A DNA stretch of 38,763 nucleotides from Clostridia bacterium. GTDB taxonomy: Bacteria; Bacillota; Clostridia; Christensenellales; Aristaeellaceae. Position numbers and translations under genes: made by a program. The stretch is from the NCBI GenBank assembly GCA_017547805.1, contig JAFYOR010000048.1, forward strand, positions 1 to 38,763, read 5' to 3'. Position 1 is the stretch's first letter; the number at the start of each line of letters is the position of its first letter. Below are positions 7,409-14,517 of this stretch, piece by piece. Under the pieces are notes generated by a model, which was given only the letters and a program-made list of their open reading frames with translations, did not search any database and was not told the DNA's origin.

Positions 7409-7823
7409 CATGATACGCCGCATTCACCTGCGGTGTTTTTTTCTCTTCCCCATTCTCTTTTCCCGTCTGACCGATCATTTCAAGCGCCTGAGGAATCATC
7501 TCCACCAGCTTTTCCACAGGAGAAGCACAGTCTGCGCTGAGCATGCGTACGCCATTGCTTGTACAGATCAGAAATCCCATCGGATGTACGCTCACGCCTG
7601 CGCCTGCCCCTCCTGCAAACGGAAGATTTGCTATCGACTGCTGCGCACCGCACGCATATTCCCCTCCGCCCGCCACAAAACCAAACGATACCTTTGAAAT
7701 AGGAATGATGGTTGAGCCATCCTGTGTCTTAACCGGATCTCCGATGACGGTATTGACGTCGACCATTTCCCGTATGCTTTCCATAGAAGTCCCCATGAGG
7801 TTTTCGATGGGATGCTGCTGCAT
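7401..7823 (-). CDS. ytfJ: GerW/YtfJ family sporulation-associated protein
   Basis: The 140-residue protein matches the GerW (YtfJ) family. The N-terminus is typical (HPIENLMGTSMESIREMVD), followed by VNTVIGDPV, the IPISKVSFGFVAGGGEY segment and the Gly/Ala-rich GGAGAGVSVHPMGFLI motif. In Bacillus subtilis YtfJ is linked to spore germination, so it suggests a spore-forming ancestry; proof of sporulation would need other genes. ATG at 7823 lies six bases after an AAGGGGA site; an in-frame TTG at 7829 is less likely. It is the second gene of a pair with a DUF2953 protein, the same order as ytfI-ytfJ in Bacillus. Confidence 0.9.
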   Translation of the reverse strand: MQQHPIENLMGTSMESIREMVDVNTVIGDPVKTQDGSTIIPISKVSFGFVAGGGEYACGAQQSIANLPFAGGAGAGVSVHPMGFLICTSNGVRMLSADCASPVEKLVEMIPQALEMIGQTGKENGEEKKTPQVNAAYHEG

Positions 7824-8364
7824 GGACAATCCCCTTTCCCGACGCCCGCCTGCCGGCCGTCCTGATTATGCTGAGCATAATATCGCCGGCTGTCACAGAA
7901 AATATGCATCCGACCTGAATGCAGAAACACGCAGAAGAAAACTCCGGAACAACGTTTACTGCAACACACGACTTCTTGCGCAGCATCCCCAACATCGAAA
8001 GCACAGAAGCACGAAATCCGCCAGCCGCCAACGCTGTACTCCATGCTTCCTCCAGACCAATTCGTGCATCGACACGAATGCTATCGATCTTTGCACACCA
8101 AAACAATACCTTTTCCAGTTCAAGATGTCCCAACGGACGCATGGTATGCTTTCCTATATTCCGGTTTTTCAGCAGCATCAGTATCTGTGAAGCGCCGATG
8201 TCTCCCTTCTGATCGTTTGCCCAAAGTCCTGTACGGCGCACAAAGCAAATCCCTCCTGCGCTGATACGGATCAACGCCTCTCCTTGCCTGCCGCTAAGCG
8301 AGGCTTGGACCATTCCGCGCAGGGGCGCCGCCATGATCAGATAGACAACTATCACCACGATCAT
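7729..8364 (-). CDS. DUF2953 domain protein (YtfI-like)
   Basis: A 211-residue protein with an N-terminal membrane segment (MIVVIVVYLIMAAP) and a DUF2953-like body. This includes ARIGLEEAWSTALAAGG and the C-terminal VVPEFSSACFCIQVGCIF, corresponding to the family's P-x-F ... G-x-I region. The function of the family is unknown. Position directly before gerW, as in Bacillus ytfI-ytfJ, supports the call. ATG at 8364 is nine bases after GGAGG. Its last 95 bases overlap gerW in another frame, which is long for an operon overlap. The basic tail read through the overlap (ASHRKPHGDFYGKHTGN) resembles tails of other DUF2953 proteins, so I regard it as genuine. Confidence 0.75.
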   Translation of the reverse strand: MIVVIVVYLIMAAPLRGMVQASLSGRQGEALIRISAGGICFVRRTGLWANDQKGDIGASQILMLLKNRNIGKHTMRPLGHLELEKVLFWCAKIDSIRVDARIGLEEAWSTALAAGGFRASVLSMLGMLRKKSCVAVNVVPEFSSACFCIQVGCIFSVTAGDIMLSIIRTAGRRASGKGIVHAAASHRKPHGDFYGKHTGNGRRQYRHRRSG

Positions 8365-8403
8365 TCATCGCTGCCTCCCGCCTGTGAATTTCTCTCCGGC
8401 TCT

Positions 8404-8432
8404 TTTCAAACCCGCATCATATCCTGTATAAT
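8404..8432 (+). promoter_or_regulatory. Probable promoter of the xth-yfcE unit
   Basis: TTTCAA, 17 bases and TATAAT (8427-8432). The -35 box is weak. The palindrome AGCATG-AA-CATGCT (8436-8449) lies at the predicted start of transcription and could be an operator. Confidence 0.5.
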
Positions 8433-8485
8433 AACAGCATGAACATGCTTTTATTCGCCGGATTTGCGCGGCATATGGAGGAACC

Positions 8486-9241
8486 ATGAAACTGATCTCC
8501 TGGAATGTGAACGGACTGCGTGCATGCCTTGGCAAGGGCTTTGCCGATTACTTTGCACAGCAGAACGTAGACTTTTTCTGCCTTCAGGAAACGAAGATGC
8601 AGCCCGGACAGGCGCAGATTCCTCACGAAGGCTATCACGAACACTTCTATTCCGCTGAGAAAAAAGGCTACTCAGGAACAGCAATCCTCGCCAAGGAGAA
8701 ACCGCTTTCCGTCGCCTTTGGCATGGGCAGCGAGCTGCATGACCATGAAGGCCGACTCATCACGCTGGAATATGAAAGCTTTTATCTCGTCACAGTCTAT
8801 ACTCCCAACAGTCAGCGGGAACTGACGCGGCTTCAGTATCGTCTTTGCTGGGAGGAAGACTTCCGCATGTACCTGAAAAAGCTTGACGCCATAAAACCCG
8901 TGATCGTCTGCGGCGATATGAACGTTGCCGCAACGGAGATTGATCTCAAGAACCCAAAGTCAAACGTAAACAATGCCGGCTTCACCCCTCAGGAACGCAC
9001 GGCGTTTGCCAAACTGCTTTCAAGCGGCTTTGTCGATACCTTCCGCCATCTCTATCCGGATGTCACCGGCGCGTACAGCTGGTGGAGCTATATGTTCAAC
9101 GCCCGGGCGAATAACGCAGGATGGCGCATCGACTACTTCCTTGTTTCCGACCGTATCAAGGACAAGATCACCGCTGCTCGCATCGATTCGGAAGTCATGG
9201 GCAGCGACCATTGTCCGGTTGTGCTTGAAATTGATCTGTAA
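8486..9241 (+). CDS. xth: Exodeoxyribonuclease III (AP endonuclease)
   Basis: This DNA-repair nuclease cleaves at abasic sites and trims 3' ends. The 251-residue protein has the full EEP-family set: SWNVNGLRA (5-13), the metal-binding glutamate in LQETKMQ (E35), CGDMNVAATEIDL and the C-terminal SDHCPV with catalytic D241 and H242. GGAGG lies just upstream of the ATG at 8486. It is followed after 27 bases by a phosphodiesterase gene and probably shares its transcript. Length and motifs are standard, and nothing is missing. Confidence 0.96.
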   Translation: MKLISWNVNGLRACLGKGFADYFAQQNVDFFCLQETKMQPGQAQIPHEGYHEHFYSAEKKGYSGTAILAKEKPLSVAFGMGSELHDHEGRLITLEYESFYLVTVYTPNSQRELTRLQYRLCWEEDFRMYLKKLDAIKPVIVCGDMNVAATEIDLKNPKSNVNNAGFTPQERTAFAKLLSSGFVDTFRHLYPDVTGAYSWWSYMFNARANNAGWRIDYFLVSDRIKDKITAARIDSEVMGSDHCPVVLEIDL

Positions 9242-9268
9242 ATAATCCTTCAGAAAGGTGATTGATTT

Positions 9269-9811
9269 ATGAAACTGCTTTTTGCTTCTGATATCCACGG
9301 ATCCCGCAGCGCGATGGAAGCCGTCCTTCGTCAGTACAAGCTGGAGGGCGCAGACAGGCTTGTGCTTCTTGGCGATTTGCTTTACCACGGTCCGCGCAAC
9401 GACCTTCCGGATGCTTATGATCCCAAGGGCGTGACTGCTCTGCTCAATGCACACAAGGACGAGCTTCTTTGCGTGCGCGGAAATTGCGACGCAGAGGTCG
9501 ATCAGATGGTGCTTGAATTCCCGATTCAGGCAGATTACGCGCTCTTTGATCTGGACGGCACAACCGCCTTTGTTACCCACGGTCATCTGTTTAACCTCGA
9601 TCAGCTTCCGCCGCATAAGGCCGGCGATCTGCTCATTCACGGTCACACCCATGTGCTGACTGTCAAGGAAAAGGACGGCATGACCTACATTAACCCCGGC
9701 TCTGCCGCGCTCCCGAAAGAAGGCAACCCCAAGAGCTATATGGTATATGAAAAGGGCGTCTTTGCGATCAAGACGCTTGAAGGCGATACGATCCAGGAAT
9801 TCCGCATTTAA
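9269..9811 (+). CDS. yfcE: YfcE family metallophosphodiesterase
   Basis: A 180-residue calcineurin-like phosphoesterase of the YfcE/MJ0936 type. The two-metal site is visible as ASDIHGS (D8, H10), LGDLLYHGP, GNCD, THGHL and the C-terminal HGHTHV. Members hydrolyse phosphodiester bonds of model substrates in a metal-dependent way, but the natural substrate is not established. AAAGGTG precedes the ATG. It lies directly downstream of exonuclease III and is closed by a strong terminator at 9828-9860. Confidence 0.93.
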   Translation: MKLLFASDIHGSRSAMEAVLRQYKLEGADRLVLLGDLLYHGPRNDLPDAYDPKGVTALLNAHKDELLCVRGNCDAEVDQMVLEFPIQADYALFDLDGTTAFVTHGHLFNLDQLPPHKAGDLLIHGHTHVLTVKEKDGMTYINPGSAALPKEGNPKSYMVYEKGVFAIKTLEGDTIQEFRI

Positions 9812-9827
9812 GATTCTTCTGTATATC

Positions 9828-9860
9828 AAAAGAACGTCCGCTTTTCGCGGACGTTCTTTT
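9828..9860. terminator. Bidirectional terminator between yfcE and the DegV gene
   Basis: A perfect 14-bp stem (9828-9841 with 9847-9860) closes on a TTTTC loop and has A and T runs at its ends, so it can act on both strands. Confidence 0.9.
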
Positions 9861-9867
9861 ATTCCTA

Positions 9868-10737
9868 TTATCTTTCTCTCTTCTGGCCTTCATACAGCGC
9901 AGCTGCGCAGTCAGGCCCGGTATTGGAGCAGACCGCGCTGCCCAGATGGATGATCATCTCCGGCGGATAGCCGATCGCCTTGGTCAGTGCTTCAGCGTAT
10001 TCTTCGCGGTATTCCGGATTCGTCACACCCACATAATACTTCGTTCCCGGCGTCATATGACTTTTTACGTGATTGCAGAAAGCAGTCACCACCGCTTTAT
10101 CGCCGCGAACCTTTTTGACCACCTGACTGACGCCATCCACCAGCGTAAAAATCGGGCGGATGCCAAGCAGGTCGCCGGCAATCGCCGCAGCGGCGCTGAT
10201 TCTGCCGGACTTGCGGATAACCTTCAGCGAATACGCCGTCAGCACAAGTTCCATACGTGCAAACCGGTCATTGAGATATTCCACAACCTCTTCCATCGGC
10301 TTGCCTTCGCTGAGCATCTCCTCCGCGCGGCAGCATTCAAGACCATAGGTAATGGAATAGCTGTGACTGTCTACAATGGTGATTTCCATCTTGCTGTCCG
10401 GGTATTCCTCGCGGAATTCCTGCACAGCGCCCTGCGCGGCAGCATAGGTGCCAGAGCCAGTTGCATTGATGCAGATATAGAGTACCTGCTCCACGCCCTG
10501 CTGATGATACTTTTCAAATTGCTCAAAGAATTCAAACTTCGTCACCTGAGACGTCGTCGGCATTCCCTTTGCATTTCGCAGCATTTCACTGAACTCTTCG
10601 CTTGTAAAATCAACACGCTCCGTATACCCCTCGCCATCGAGCGCGATTTTGAAGCACATGATATCGATATGATGCTTGTCGGCGAGCTCCTGCGGCAAAT
10701 CGCACGCAGAGTCGGTCATAACGACAAACTTCTTCAT
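9868..10737 (-). CDS. DegV family fatty-acid-binding protein
   Basis: A 289-residue DegV protein. These bind one fatty acid in a buried tunnel, and in Firmicutes some (FakB) present it to the fatty acid kinase FakA. Visible features are the N-terminal VVMTDSACDLPQELA, the region PTTSQVTKFEFFEQFEK with the conserved Thr-Ser-Gln, ICINATGSGTYAAAQ and a C-terminal domain ending in LGSAVCSNTGPDCAAALYEG. No fakA homolog is in the window. The start at 10737 follows a GGAAGGG-type site, with a promoter at 10790-10818. Family assignment is firm; the specific role is open. Confidence 0.93.
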   Translation of the reverse strand: MKKFVVMTDSACDLPQELADKHHIDIMCFKIALDGEGYTERVDFTSEEFSEMLRNAKGMPTTSQVTKFEFFEQFEKYHQQGVEQVLYICINATGSGTYAAAQGAVQEFREEYPDSKMEITIVDSHSYSITYGLECCRAEEMLSEGKPMEEVVEYLNDRFARMELVLTAYSLKVIRKSGRISAAAAIAGDLLGIRPIFTLVDGVSQVVKKVRGDKAVVTAFCNHVKSHMTPGTKYYVGVTNPEYREEYAEALTKAIGYPPEMIIHLGSAVCSNTGPDCAAALYEGQKRER

Positions 10738-10789
10738 TTCTTTTCTTCCCTTCCTTGTTGATCAAGAAAAATAAACTTTGACCGATATC

Positions 10790-10818
10790 ATGATACTATA
10801 TCCTGTGATTTTTTTCAA
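10790..10818 (-). promoter_or_regulatory. Promoter of the DegV gene
   Basis: On the minus strand TTGAAA, a 17-base spacer and TATCAT. The -35 box lies just past the aldolase terminator. Confidence 0.65.
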
Positions 10819-10835
10819 GTCCATCAAGGACAAAA

Positions 10836-10871
10836 GAAAAAGCTGCTTCCGGAAAAGAAGCAGCTTTTTTC
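10836..10871 (-). terminator. Terminator of the aldolase gene
   Basis: Stem GAAAAAGCTGCTTC with GAAGCAGCTTTTTTC around the loop CGGAAAA. It gives a run of T on the minus strand after fba and also has T residues on the plus strand. Confidence 0.85.
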
Positions 10872-10881
10872 TTTCGGTCAA

Positions 10882-11820
10882 TTACGCCTTGCCATTGCAG
10901 CCCAGGACATGGATCAGCTTGTGGCGAACCAGTTCCTTGATGTTGGCACGGGCCGGCTTGAGGTACTCGCGCGGGTCGAACTTGTCCGGATGCTCCGCAT
11001 AGAACTTGCGGATCGTGCCGGTCATCGCCAGACGCAGGTCGGAGTCGATGTTGATCTTGCAGACCGACAGCTTCGCAGCCTCACGCAGCTGAGCCTCCGG
11101 GATGCCGATGGCGCCCGGCATCTTGCCGCCGAAAGCGTTAACCATCTCGACATACTCCTGCGGAACGGAAGAAGAGCCGTGCAGAACGATCGGGAAGTTC
11201 GGCAGACGCTTGCAGACATCCTCAAGAATGTCAAAGCGCAGCTGCGGGTTGGTACCCGGCTTGAACTTGTACGCGCCGTGGGAAGTGCCGATGGCGATGG
11301 CCAGAGAGTCGCAGCCGGTACGGGCAACAAACTCTTCAACCTCTTCCGGGCGGGTGTAGTGCGCATTCTCAGCATCGACGCTGACTTCGTCTTCAACGCC
11401 AGCCAGAGCGCCCAGCTCCGCCTCAACAACAACACCGTGATCGTGCGCATATTCGACGACGCGGCGGGTCAGGGCAATATTCTCTTCAAACGGCTTGGAA
11501 GAAGCGTCGATCATGACGGAGGTAAAGCCGCCGTCGATGCAGGACTTGCAGGTCTCAAAGCTGTCGCCGTGGTCAAGGTGCAGAGCGATCGGGATCTCCG
11601 GGCACTCCAGCACAGCGGCCTCAACCAGCTTCACCAGATAGGTGTGGTTGGCATAGGCACGGGCGCCCTTGGACACCTGCAGGATGACCGGAGCCTTTTC
11701 CTCACGGCAAGCCTCGGTGATCGCCTGAACGATCTCCATGTTGTTGACGTTAAACGCGCCAACCGCATAGCCGCCGGCATACGCCTTCTTAAACATTTCG
11801 GTAGTCGTAACAAGAGCCAT
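10882..11820 (-). CDS. fba: Class II fructose-bisphosphate aldolase
   Basis: This zinc-dependent glycolytic enzyme interconverts fructose 1,6-bisphosphate with glyceraldehyde 3-phosphate and dihydroxyacetone phosphate. The 312-residue protein has FNVNNMEIVQAI (23-34), the catalytic aspartate and zinc histidine in LHLDHGDSFE (D83, H84), GTSHGAYKF (H181) and VLHGSSSVP (H214), the standard class II set. The C-terminus INIDSDLRLAMTG carries the phosphate-binding residues. An AAAGGAG site precedes the ATG at 11820. Its composition is GC-richer and more biased than neighbouring genes, as expected for a highly expressed protein. It is transcribed alone. Confidence 0.96.
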   Translation of the reverse strand: MALVTTTEMFKKAYAGGYAVGAFNVNNMEIVQAITEACREEKAPVILQVSKGARAYANHTYLVKLVEAAVLECPEIPIALHLDHGDSFETCKSCIDGGFTSVMIDASSKPFEENIALTRRVVEYAHDHGVVVEAELGALAGVEDEVSVDAENAHYTRPEEVEEFVARTGCDSLAIAIGTSHGAYKFKPGTNPQLRFDILEDVCKRLPNFPIVLHGSSSVPQEYVEMVNAFGGKMPGAIGIPEAQLREAAKLSVCKINIDSDLRLAMTGTIRKFYAEHPDKFDPREYLKPARANIKELVRHKLIHVLGCNGKA

Positions 11821-11844
11821 TGGTTATTCACTCCTTTAATTCTC

Positions 11845-11919
11845 GCGCAGACATGAGGTCTGCGCAGTGTAAGCAAATTGCAACGCATACATTATAACAA
11901 TTATTTCCCTGTTTGAACA
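11845..11919 (-). promoter_or_regulatory. Promoter and leader hairpin of fba
   Basis: TATAAT on the minus strand lies at 11896-11891, with a weak TGTTCA 17 bases upstream (11919-11914). The transcribed leader carries a perfect 8-bp hairpin, GCGCAGAC/GTCTGCGC, at 11845-11865. A 5' hairpin of this kind may stabilise an abundant mRNA. Confidence 0.6.
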
Positions 11920-12001
11920 GCCCAAACGCAAGAATTGATAATTTTTCGTCTTGGTGAGCTGTTTTCTCCTCTGCCAACCTTTCACTTTTCACAAAAAACA
12001 A

Positions 12002-12031
12002 TTGACGCATCTGTTTACAGGCTGATATACT
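12002..12031 (+). promoter_or_regulatory. Promoter of the rRNA methyltransferase gene
   Basis: TTGACG (12002-12007), an 18-base spacer and TATACT (12026-12031), about 35 bases before the start codon. Confidence 0.7.
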
Positions 12032-12066
12032 AAAATGTAATGCATCAACAATAAAGGAGAATCGTC

Positions 12067-13203
12067 ATGCACGATCACTTTGAATGGATAGCCACCGCAG
12101 CCTTTGGTCTTGAGGGCGTCGTCGCGCGCGAGCTCGACCGTCTGGGCATTCCGGCAAAAGCAGAAAACGGCGGCGCACGCTTCACCGCAACGTTTGAAGA
12201 TGCCATGCGCGCCAACCTCTGGCTGCGCTGCGCAGACCGCGTTCTGCTTGTCATGGACCGTTTTGAAGCGCGCAGCTTTGAAGAGCTTTTCGAAGGTGTA
12301 AAAGCTCTGCCGTGGGAAGACTTTATCACCGCGAAGACGCGTTTTCCCGTCAGCGGCAACTGTGCGCGCAGCCAGTTGATGAGCATCCGCGACTGTCAGT
12401 CCATCACCAAAAAGGCCATTGTCGAGCGACTGAAGAGCAAGTACCGAACGGACTGGTTCGAGGAAAGCGAGGAAACCGTCGCTGTCAGCGTTACGCTGCA
12501 CGGGGACATCGCTCAACTGACGCTGGATGCCAGCGGCGTGGCGCTCAACCGCCGCGGTTACCGCACATGGAACGGCGAAGCGCCGCTTCGTGAAACGATG
12601 GCAGCCGCGCTCGTTTCCCTCTCCCCGTGGCGGCCCGGCATGCCGCTGCACGATCCCATGTGCGGCACAGGCACGCTGATGATTGAGGCTGCCATGCGCA
12701 TGGCCAATCGCGCGCCGGGACTGACGCGCAGCTTTGCCATTGAAGAATGGAAGAACATGCCGACAGACGCCTTTGCACAGATCCGCGATGAGGCAAAAGC
12801 CGCCTTCACGCCGGAGCGCATCGAGGGCATTTCCGGCGCGGATATCGATCCGCAGGCCGTCGAACTTGCCCGCAGGCATCTTCATCAGGCCGGACTTGAC
12901 GGTAAAGTACGCTTTGAAGTTGCCGACGCCCGCAATTGCCAGCTCGAGGGCGAACGCGGCGCGTTCCTGTGCAATCCGCCCTACGGCGAGCGTCTGAGCG
13001 ACAGGAAGGAGTGCGAAGCGCTTTATCATGAAATGGGCCTCCTTCTTCGCCGTCATCCCGGCTGGTCGCTCAGTGCAATCACCTCGCATCCAGGATTTGA
13101 GCGTAGCTTCGGCCGCCGTGCAGACAAGAAGCGCCGCTTCTACAACGGACGGCTGGAATGCGAATTCATGACCTTCGGTCTTCCCAAGCCCAAGAAGAAA
13201 TAA
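12067..13203 (+). CDS. ypsC: THUMP-domain class I SAM-dependent RNA methyltransferase (YpsC/RlmL type)
   Basis: The 378-residue enzyme probably adds an N2-methyl group to a guanine of 23S rRNA. A THUMP RNA-binding domain fills roughly residues 45-155. The Rossmann methyltransferase domain has the SAM motif DPMCGTGTLMIEAA (from 196), the acidic ribose-binding segment GADIDPQAVELARRH and the catalytic NPPYGERL (303-310) typical of N6-adenine and N2-guanine methyltransferases. It matches the N-terminal half of enterobacterial RlmL, which Firmicutes encode alone as YpsC. AAAGGAG precedes the ATG at 12067. The exact target base is inferred from family knowledge. Confidence 0.9.
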   Translation: MHDHFEWIATAAFGLEGVVARELDRLGIPAKAENGGARFTATFEDAMRANLWLRCADRVLLVMDRFEARSFEELFEGVKALPWEDFITAKTRFPVSGNCARSQLMSIRDCQSITKKAIVERLKSKYRTDWFEESEETVAVSVTLHGDIAQLTLDASGVALNRRGYRTWNGEAPLRETMAAALVSLSPWRPGMPLHDPMCGTGTLMIEAAMRMANRAPGLTRSFAIEEWKNMPTDAFAQIRDEAKAAFTPERIEGISGADIDPQAVELARRHLHQAGLDGKVRFEVADARNCQLEGERGAFLCNPPYGERLSDRKECEALYHEMGLLLRRHPGWSLSAITSHPGFERSFGRRADKKRRFYNGRLECEFMTFGLPKPKKK

Positions 13204-13217
13204 CCGCATACATCAAT

Positions 13218-13252
13218 AAGAGCTGCCTGATCCTCTCAAGCAGCTCTTTCTT
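13218..13252 (+). terminator. Terminator of the rRNA methyltransferase gene
   Basis: Stem AAGAGCTGC/GCAGCTCTT (13218-13226 with 13240-13248), followed by TCTTTAC. Confidence 0.75.
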
Positions 13253-13278
13253 TACTTCTCTTTACTTTTCTTCTGTCT

Positions 13279-13536
13279 TTACATATAGGTGATGAAATAA
13301 TTCTGCATCGCAGCGACCGCCGCCTCTTCATCCTTTCCCTCGACCATGACCGTCACTTTGCTTCCGCTGCGCATGTACAGCTCCACAACGGACTGCGGCT
13401 GGCTGACCAGCGCGTTCTGTTCGCCATCGCTGAGCGAAATCCGGCTGGTGAATCGGCTGGCTTCACGGGACAGCATTTGCATCGCCTTGCTCTGCTGCGC
13501 TGCCTGATTGGTTAACACATAGCTGAACTTTCTCAT
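13279..13536 (-). CDS. HPr/Crh-like protein lacking both phosphorylation sites
   Basis: The 85-residue protein has the length and fold pattern of the phosphotransferase carrier HPr. An ungapped alignment fits from residue 8 to 62 and keeps N10, M21, G58 and T62. The catalytic GLHARPA motif is replaced by AAQQSKA, so His15 is Gln15, as in the Bacillus regulator Crh. Position 46, the serine that HPr kinase phosphorylates, is also Gln (the neighbour is S45). It therefore cannot carry phosphate from PEP in the usual way and probably not through Ser46 either. ATG at 13536 is eight bases after AAGGAG. It has its own promoter and a leader hairpin. No PTS genes are nearby. A regulatory or structural role is inferred. 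Confidence 0.75.
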   Translation of the reverse strand: MRKFSYVLTNQAAQQSKAMQMLSREASRFTSRISLSDGEQNALVSQPQSVVELYMRSGSKVTVMVEGKDEEAAVAAMQNYFITYM

Positions 13537-13567
13537 GAACATCACTCCTTATCAGCAATGAAAACCT

Positions 13568-13625
13568 GTTCGGAAGCGTTTCCGAACGACGAGGCGATTA
13601 TAGCGCATCTTGGTACATCATGCAA
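13568..13625 (-). promoter_or_regulatory. Promoter and leader hairpin of the HPr-like gene
   Basis: On the minus strand TTGCAT, 17 bases and TATAAT (13625-13597). The first bases of the transcript form the hairpin GTTCGGAA/TTCCGAAC (13568-13587), which ends about 30 bases before the start codon. Confidence 0.7.
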
Positions 13626-13753
13626 GCGCCACAGCGCGTCGCCAACGAGACGCTCCGTAAAACTGACGATATTGTAGGATGATTTTCGTTCAAAGCGCAT
13701 TGCTGATAGGATACAGTATTTTTGAGCGAAATGACCGACGTTGAGAAAAGCAA

Positions 13754-13787
13754 CAAAAAAACGCCGGAATGCATGCACATTCCGACG
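13754..13787 (-). terminator. Terminator after the riboswitch-like element
   Basis: Minus-strand stem CGTCGGAATG/CATTCCGGCG (one T-G wobble) followed by seven T. It directly follows the glycine-riboswitch-like sequence. Confidence 0.75.
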
Positions 13788-13845
13788 GTTTTTGCCTGAG
13801 AGTAAAATTCATTTCTCCGATGAAATGTTCTCACGTTCTCTGTTT
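13788..13845 (-). promoter_or_regulatory. Candidate compact glycine-riboswitch-like element
   Basis: The minus strand contains ACTCTCAGGCAAAA, a signature of the 3' side of glycine aptamers. It also has an upstream TGAGA that can pair with TCTCA and a small hairpin CATTTC-ATCGGA-GAAATG where the conserved CCGAAGG core would be. An intrinsic terminator follows, giving the layout of a transcriptional switch. Against the call: the element is shorter than standard aptamers, the core is imperfect, no P1 helix is evident, and no gene lies between the terminator and the HPr-like gene, which has its own promoter. It could be a remnant or a new variant. Confidence 0.4.
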
Positions 13846-13868
13846 GAATCATGAATTCGATCACAGCT

Positions 13869-14147
13869 TTACATATGCACAATCGATTCGGAGTTCATAA
13901 CGTAAAGCCATCCACAGCTCAATTCGTAAAGAACCCCAACTTTTTGAAGCAAAGCTTTGGGCGTATGCGCTGTTCTCCTGCTCGATTGTCCATACGCCAC
14001 GCTGTCGTCATATGCTTTCCTCAGTTGCCGCGCATCCTCATACGCCGAATCAATTCCTGCAGCACGAAGACAGACTTCGATCCCCGCCTCGCTTCCATCA
14101 AAACCGAAGATTGCCGTCCCACTCTCTTTCATCTGCTCTTTTATCAA
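13869..14147 (-). CDS. Hypothetical small protein (doubtful)
   Basis: The frame encodes up to 92 residues from TTG at 14147, or 87 from ATG at 14132. GAAGGG lies just before the TTG. The predicted protein is soluble and mixed in charge, with the segment FGFDGSEAGIEVCLRAAGID, and matches no family I recognise. Codon choice looks gene-like, but no promoter is evident: the terminator of the small membrane protein gene (14173-14201) lies just upstream. It may be a real small gene or the remains of a larger one. Confidence 0.35.
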   Translation of the reverse strand: MIKEQMKESGTAIFGFDGSEAGIEVCLRAAGIDSAYEDARQLRKAYDDSVAYGQSSRRTAHTPKALLQKVGVLYELSCGWLYVMNSESIVHM

Positions 14148-14167
14148 AAACCCTTCACAATAAACTC

Positions 14168-14201
14168 AATAAAAGCTCAGTCCTCTGCAGGAACTGAGCT
14201 T
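14168..14201 (-). terminator. Terminator of the small membrane protein gene
   Basis: Minus-strand stem AAGCTCAGT/ACTGAGCTT (arms 14193-14201 and 14173-14181) followed by a T-rich tail, directly after the stop codon at 14206. Confidence 0.8.
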
Positions 14202-14205
14202 GGAT

Positions 14206-14427
14206 TTATTGTGTCAGGCTGCCATCCTTGATAAAGACGGCGTCCGTAATGTTATCGGTCAGGTCTGCAAAGGTCATCGTCAGATCCTGATGCAGCCATG
14301 TAAAGAGGCTACTGAGCATCAGCAGGAGAATCACGATGGCAAGCCCAGCTCCGGCAGCGGCAAACACATCAAAAACGCCGGCTGCAACCTGAAAGCCAAG
14401 TCTGCTTTTTTTCTTTTTCTTCGCCAT
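14206..14427 (-). CDS. Small single-span membrane protein of unknown function
   Basis: The 73-residue protein begins with a lysine-rich patch (MAKKKKKSR). It has one hydrophobic span at about 17-45 (including VFAAAGAGLAIVILLLML) and ends in a polar acidic tail. The positive-inside rule predicts that the short N-terminus is cytoplasmic. I do not recognise the family. Evidence that it is real is strong for its size: an AAAGGAGGAG ribosome binding site, a TTGACA/TACAAT promoter at 14458-14487 and a terminator immediately after the stop codon. It is transcribed as a single gene, though readthrough from trmL upstream is possible. Confidence 0.75.
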   Translation of the reverse strand: MAKKKKKSRLGFQVAAGVFDVFAAAGAGLAIVILLLMLSSLFTWLHQDLTMTFADLTDNITDAVFIKDGSLTQ

Positions 14428-14457
14428 GTGTCTCCTCCTTTCTCACCGCTTTTCTCT

Positions 14458-14487
14458 ATTGTACAGGATGCGCGCATCGTGTGTCAA
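14458..14487 (-). promoter_or_regulatory. Promoter of the small membrane protein gene
   Basis: On the minus strand TTGACA, an 18-base spacer and TACAAT, about 30 bases before the start codon. Confidence 0.75.
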
Positions 14488-14517
14488 GGCATCCGCCAAC
14501 TACGCCTTTTTCTTCCA

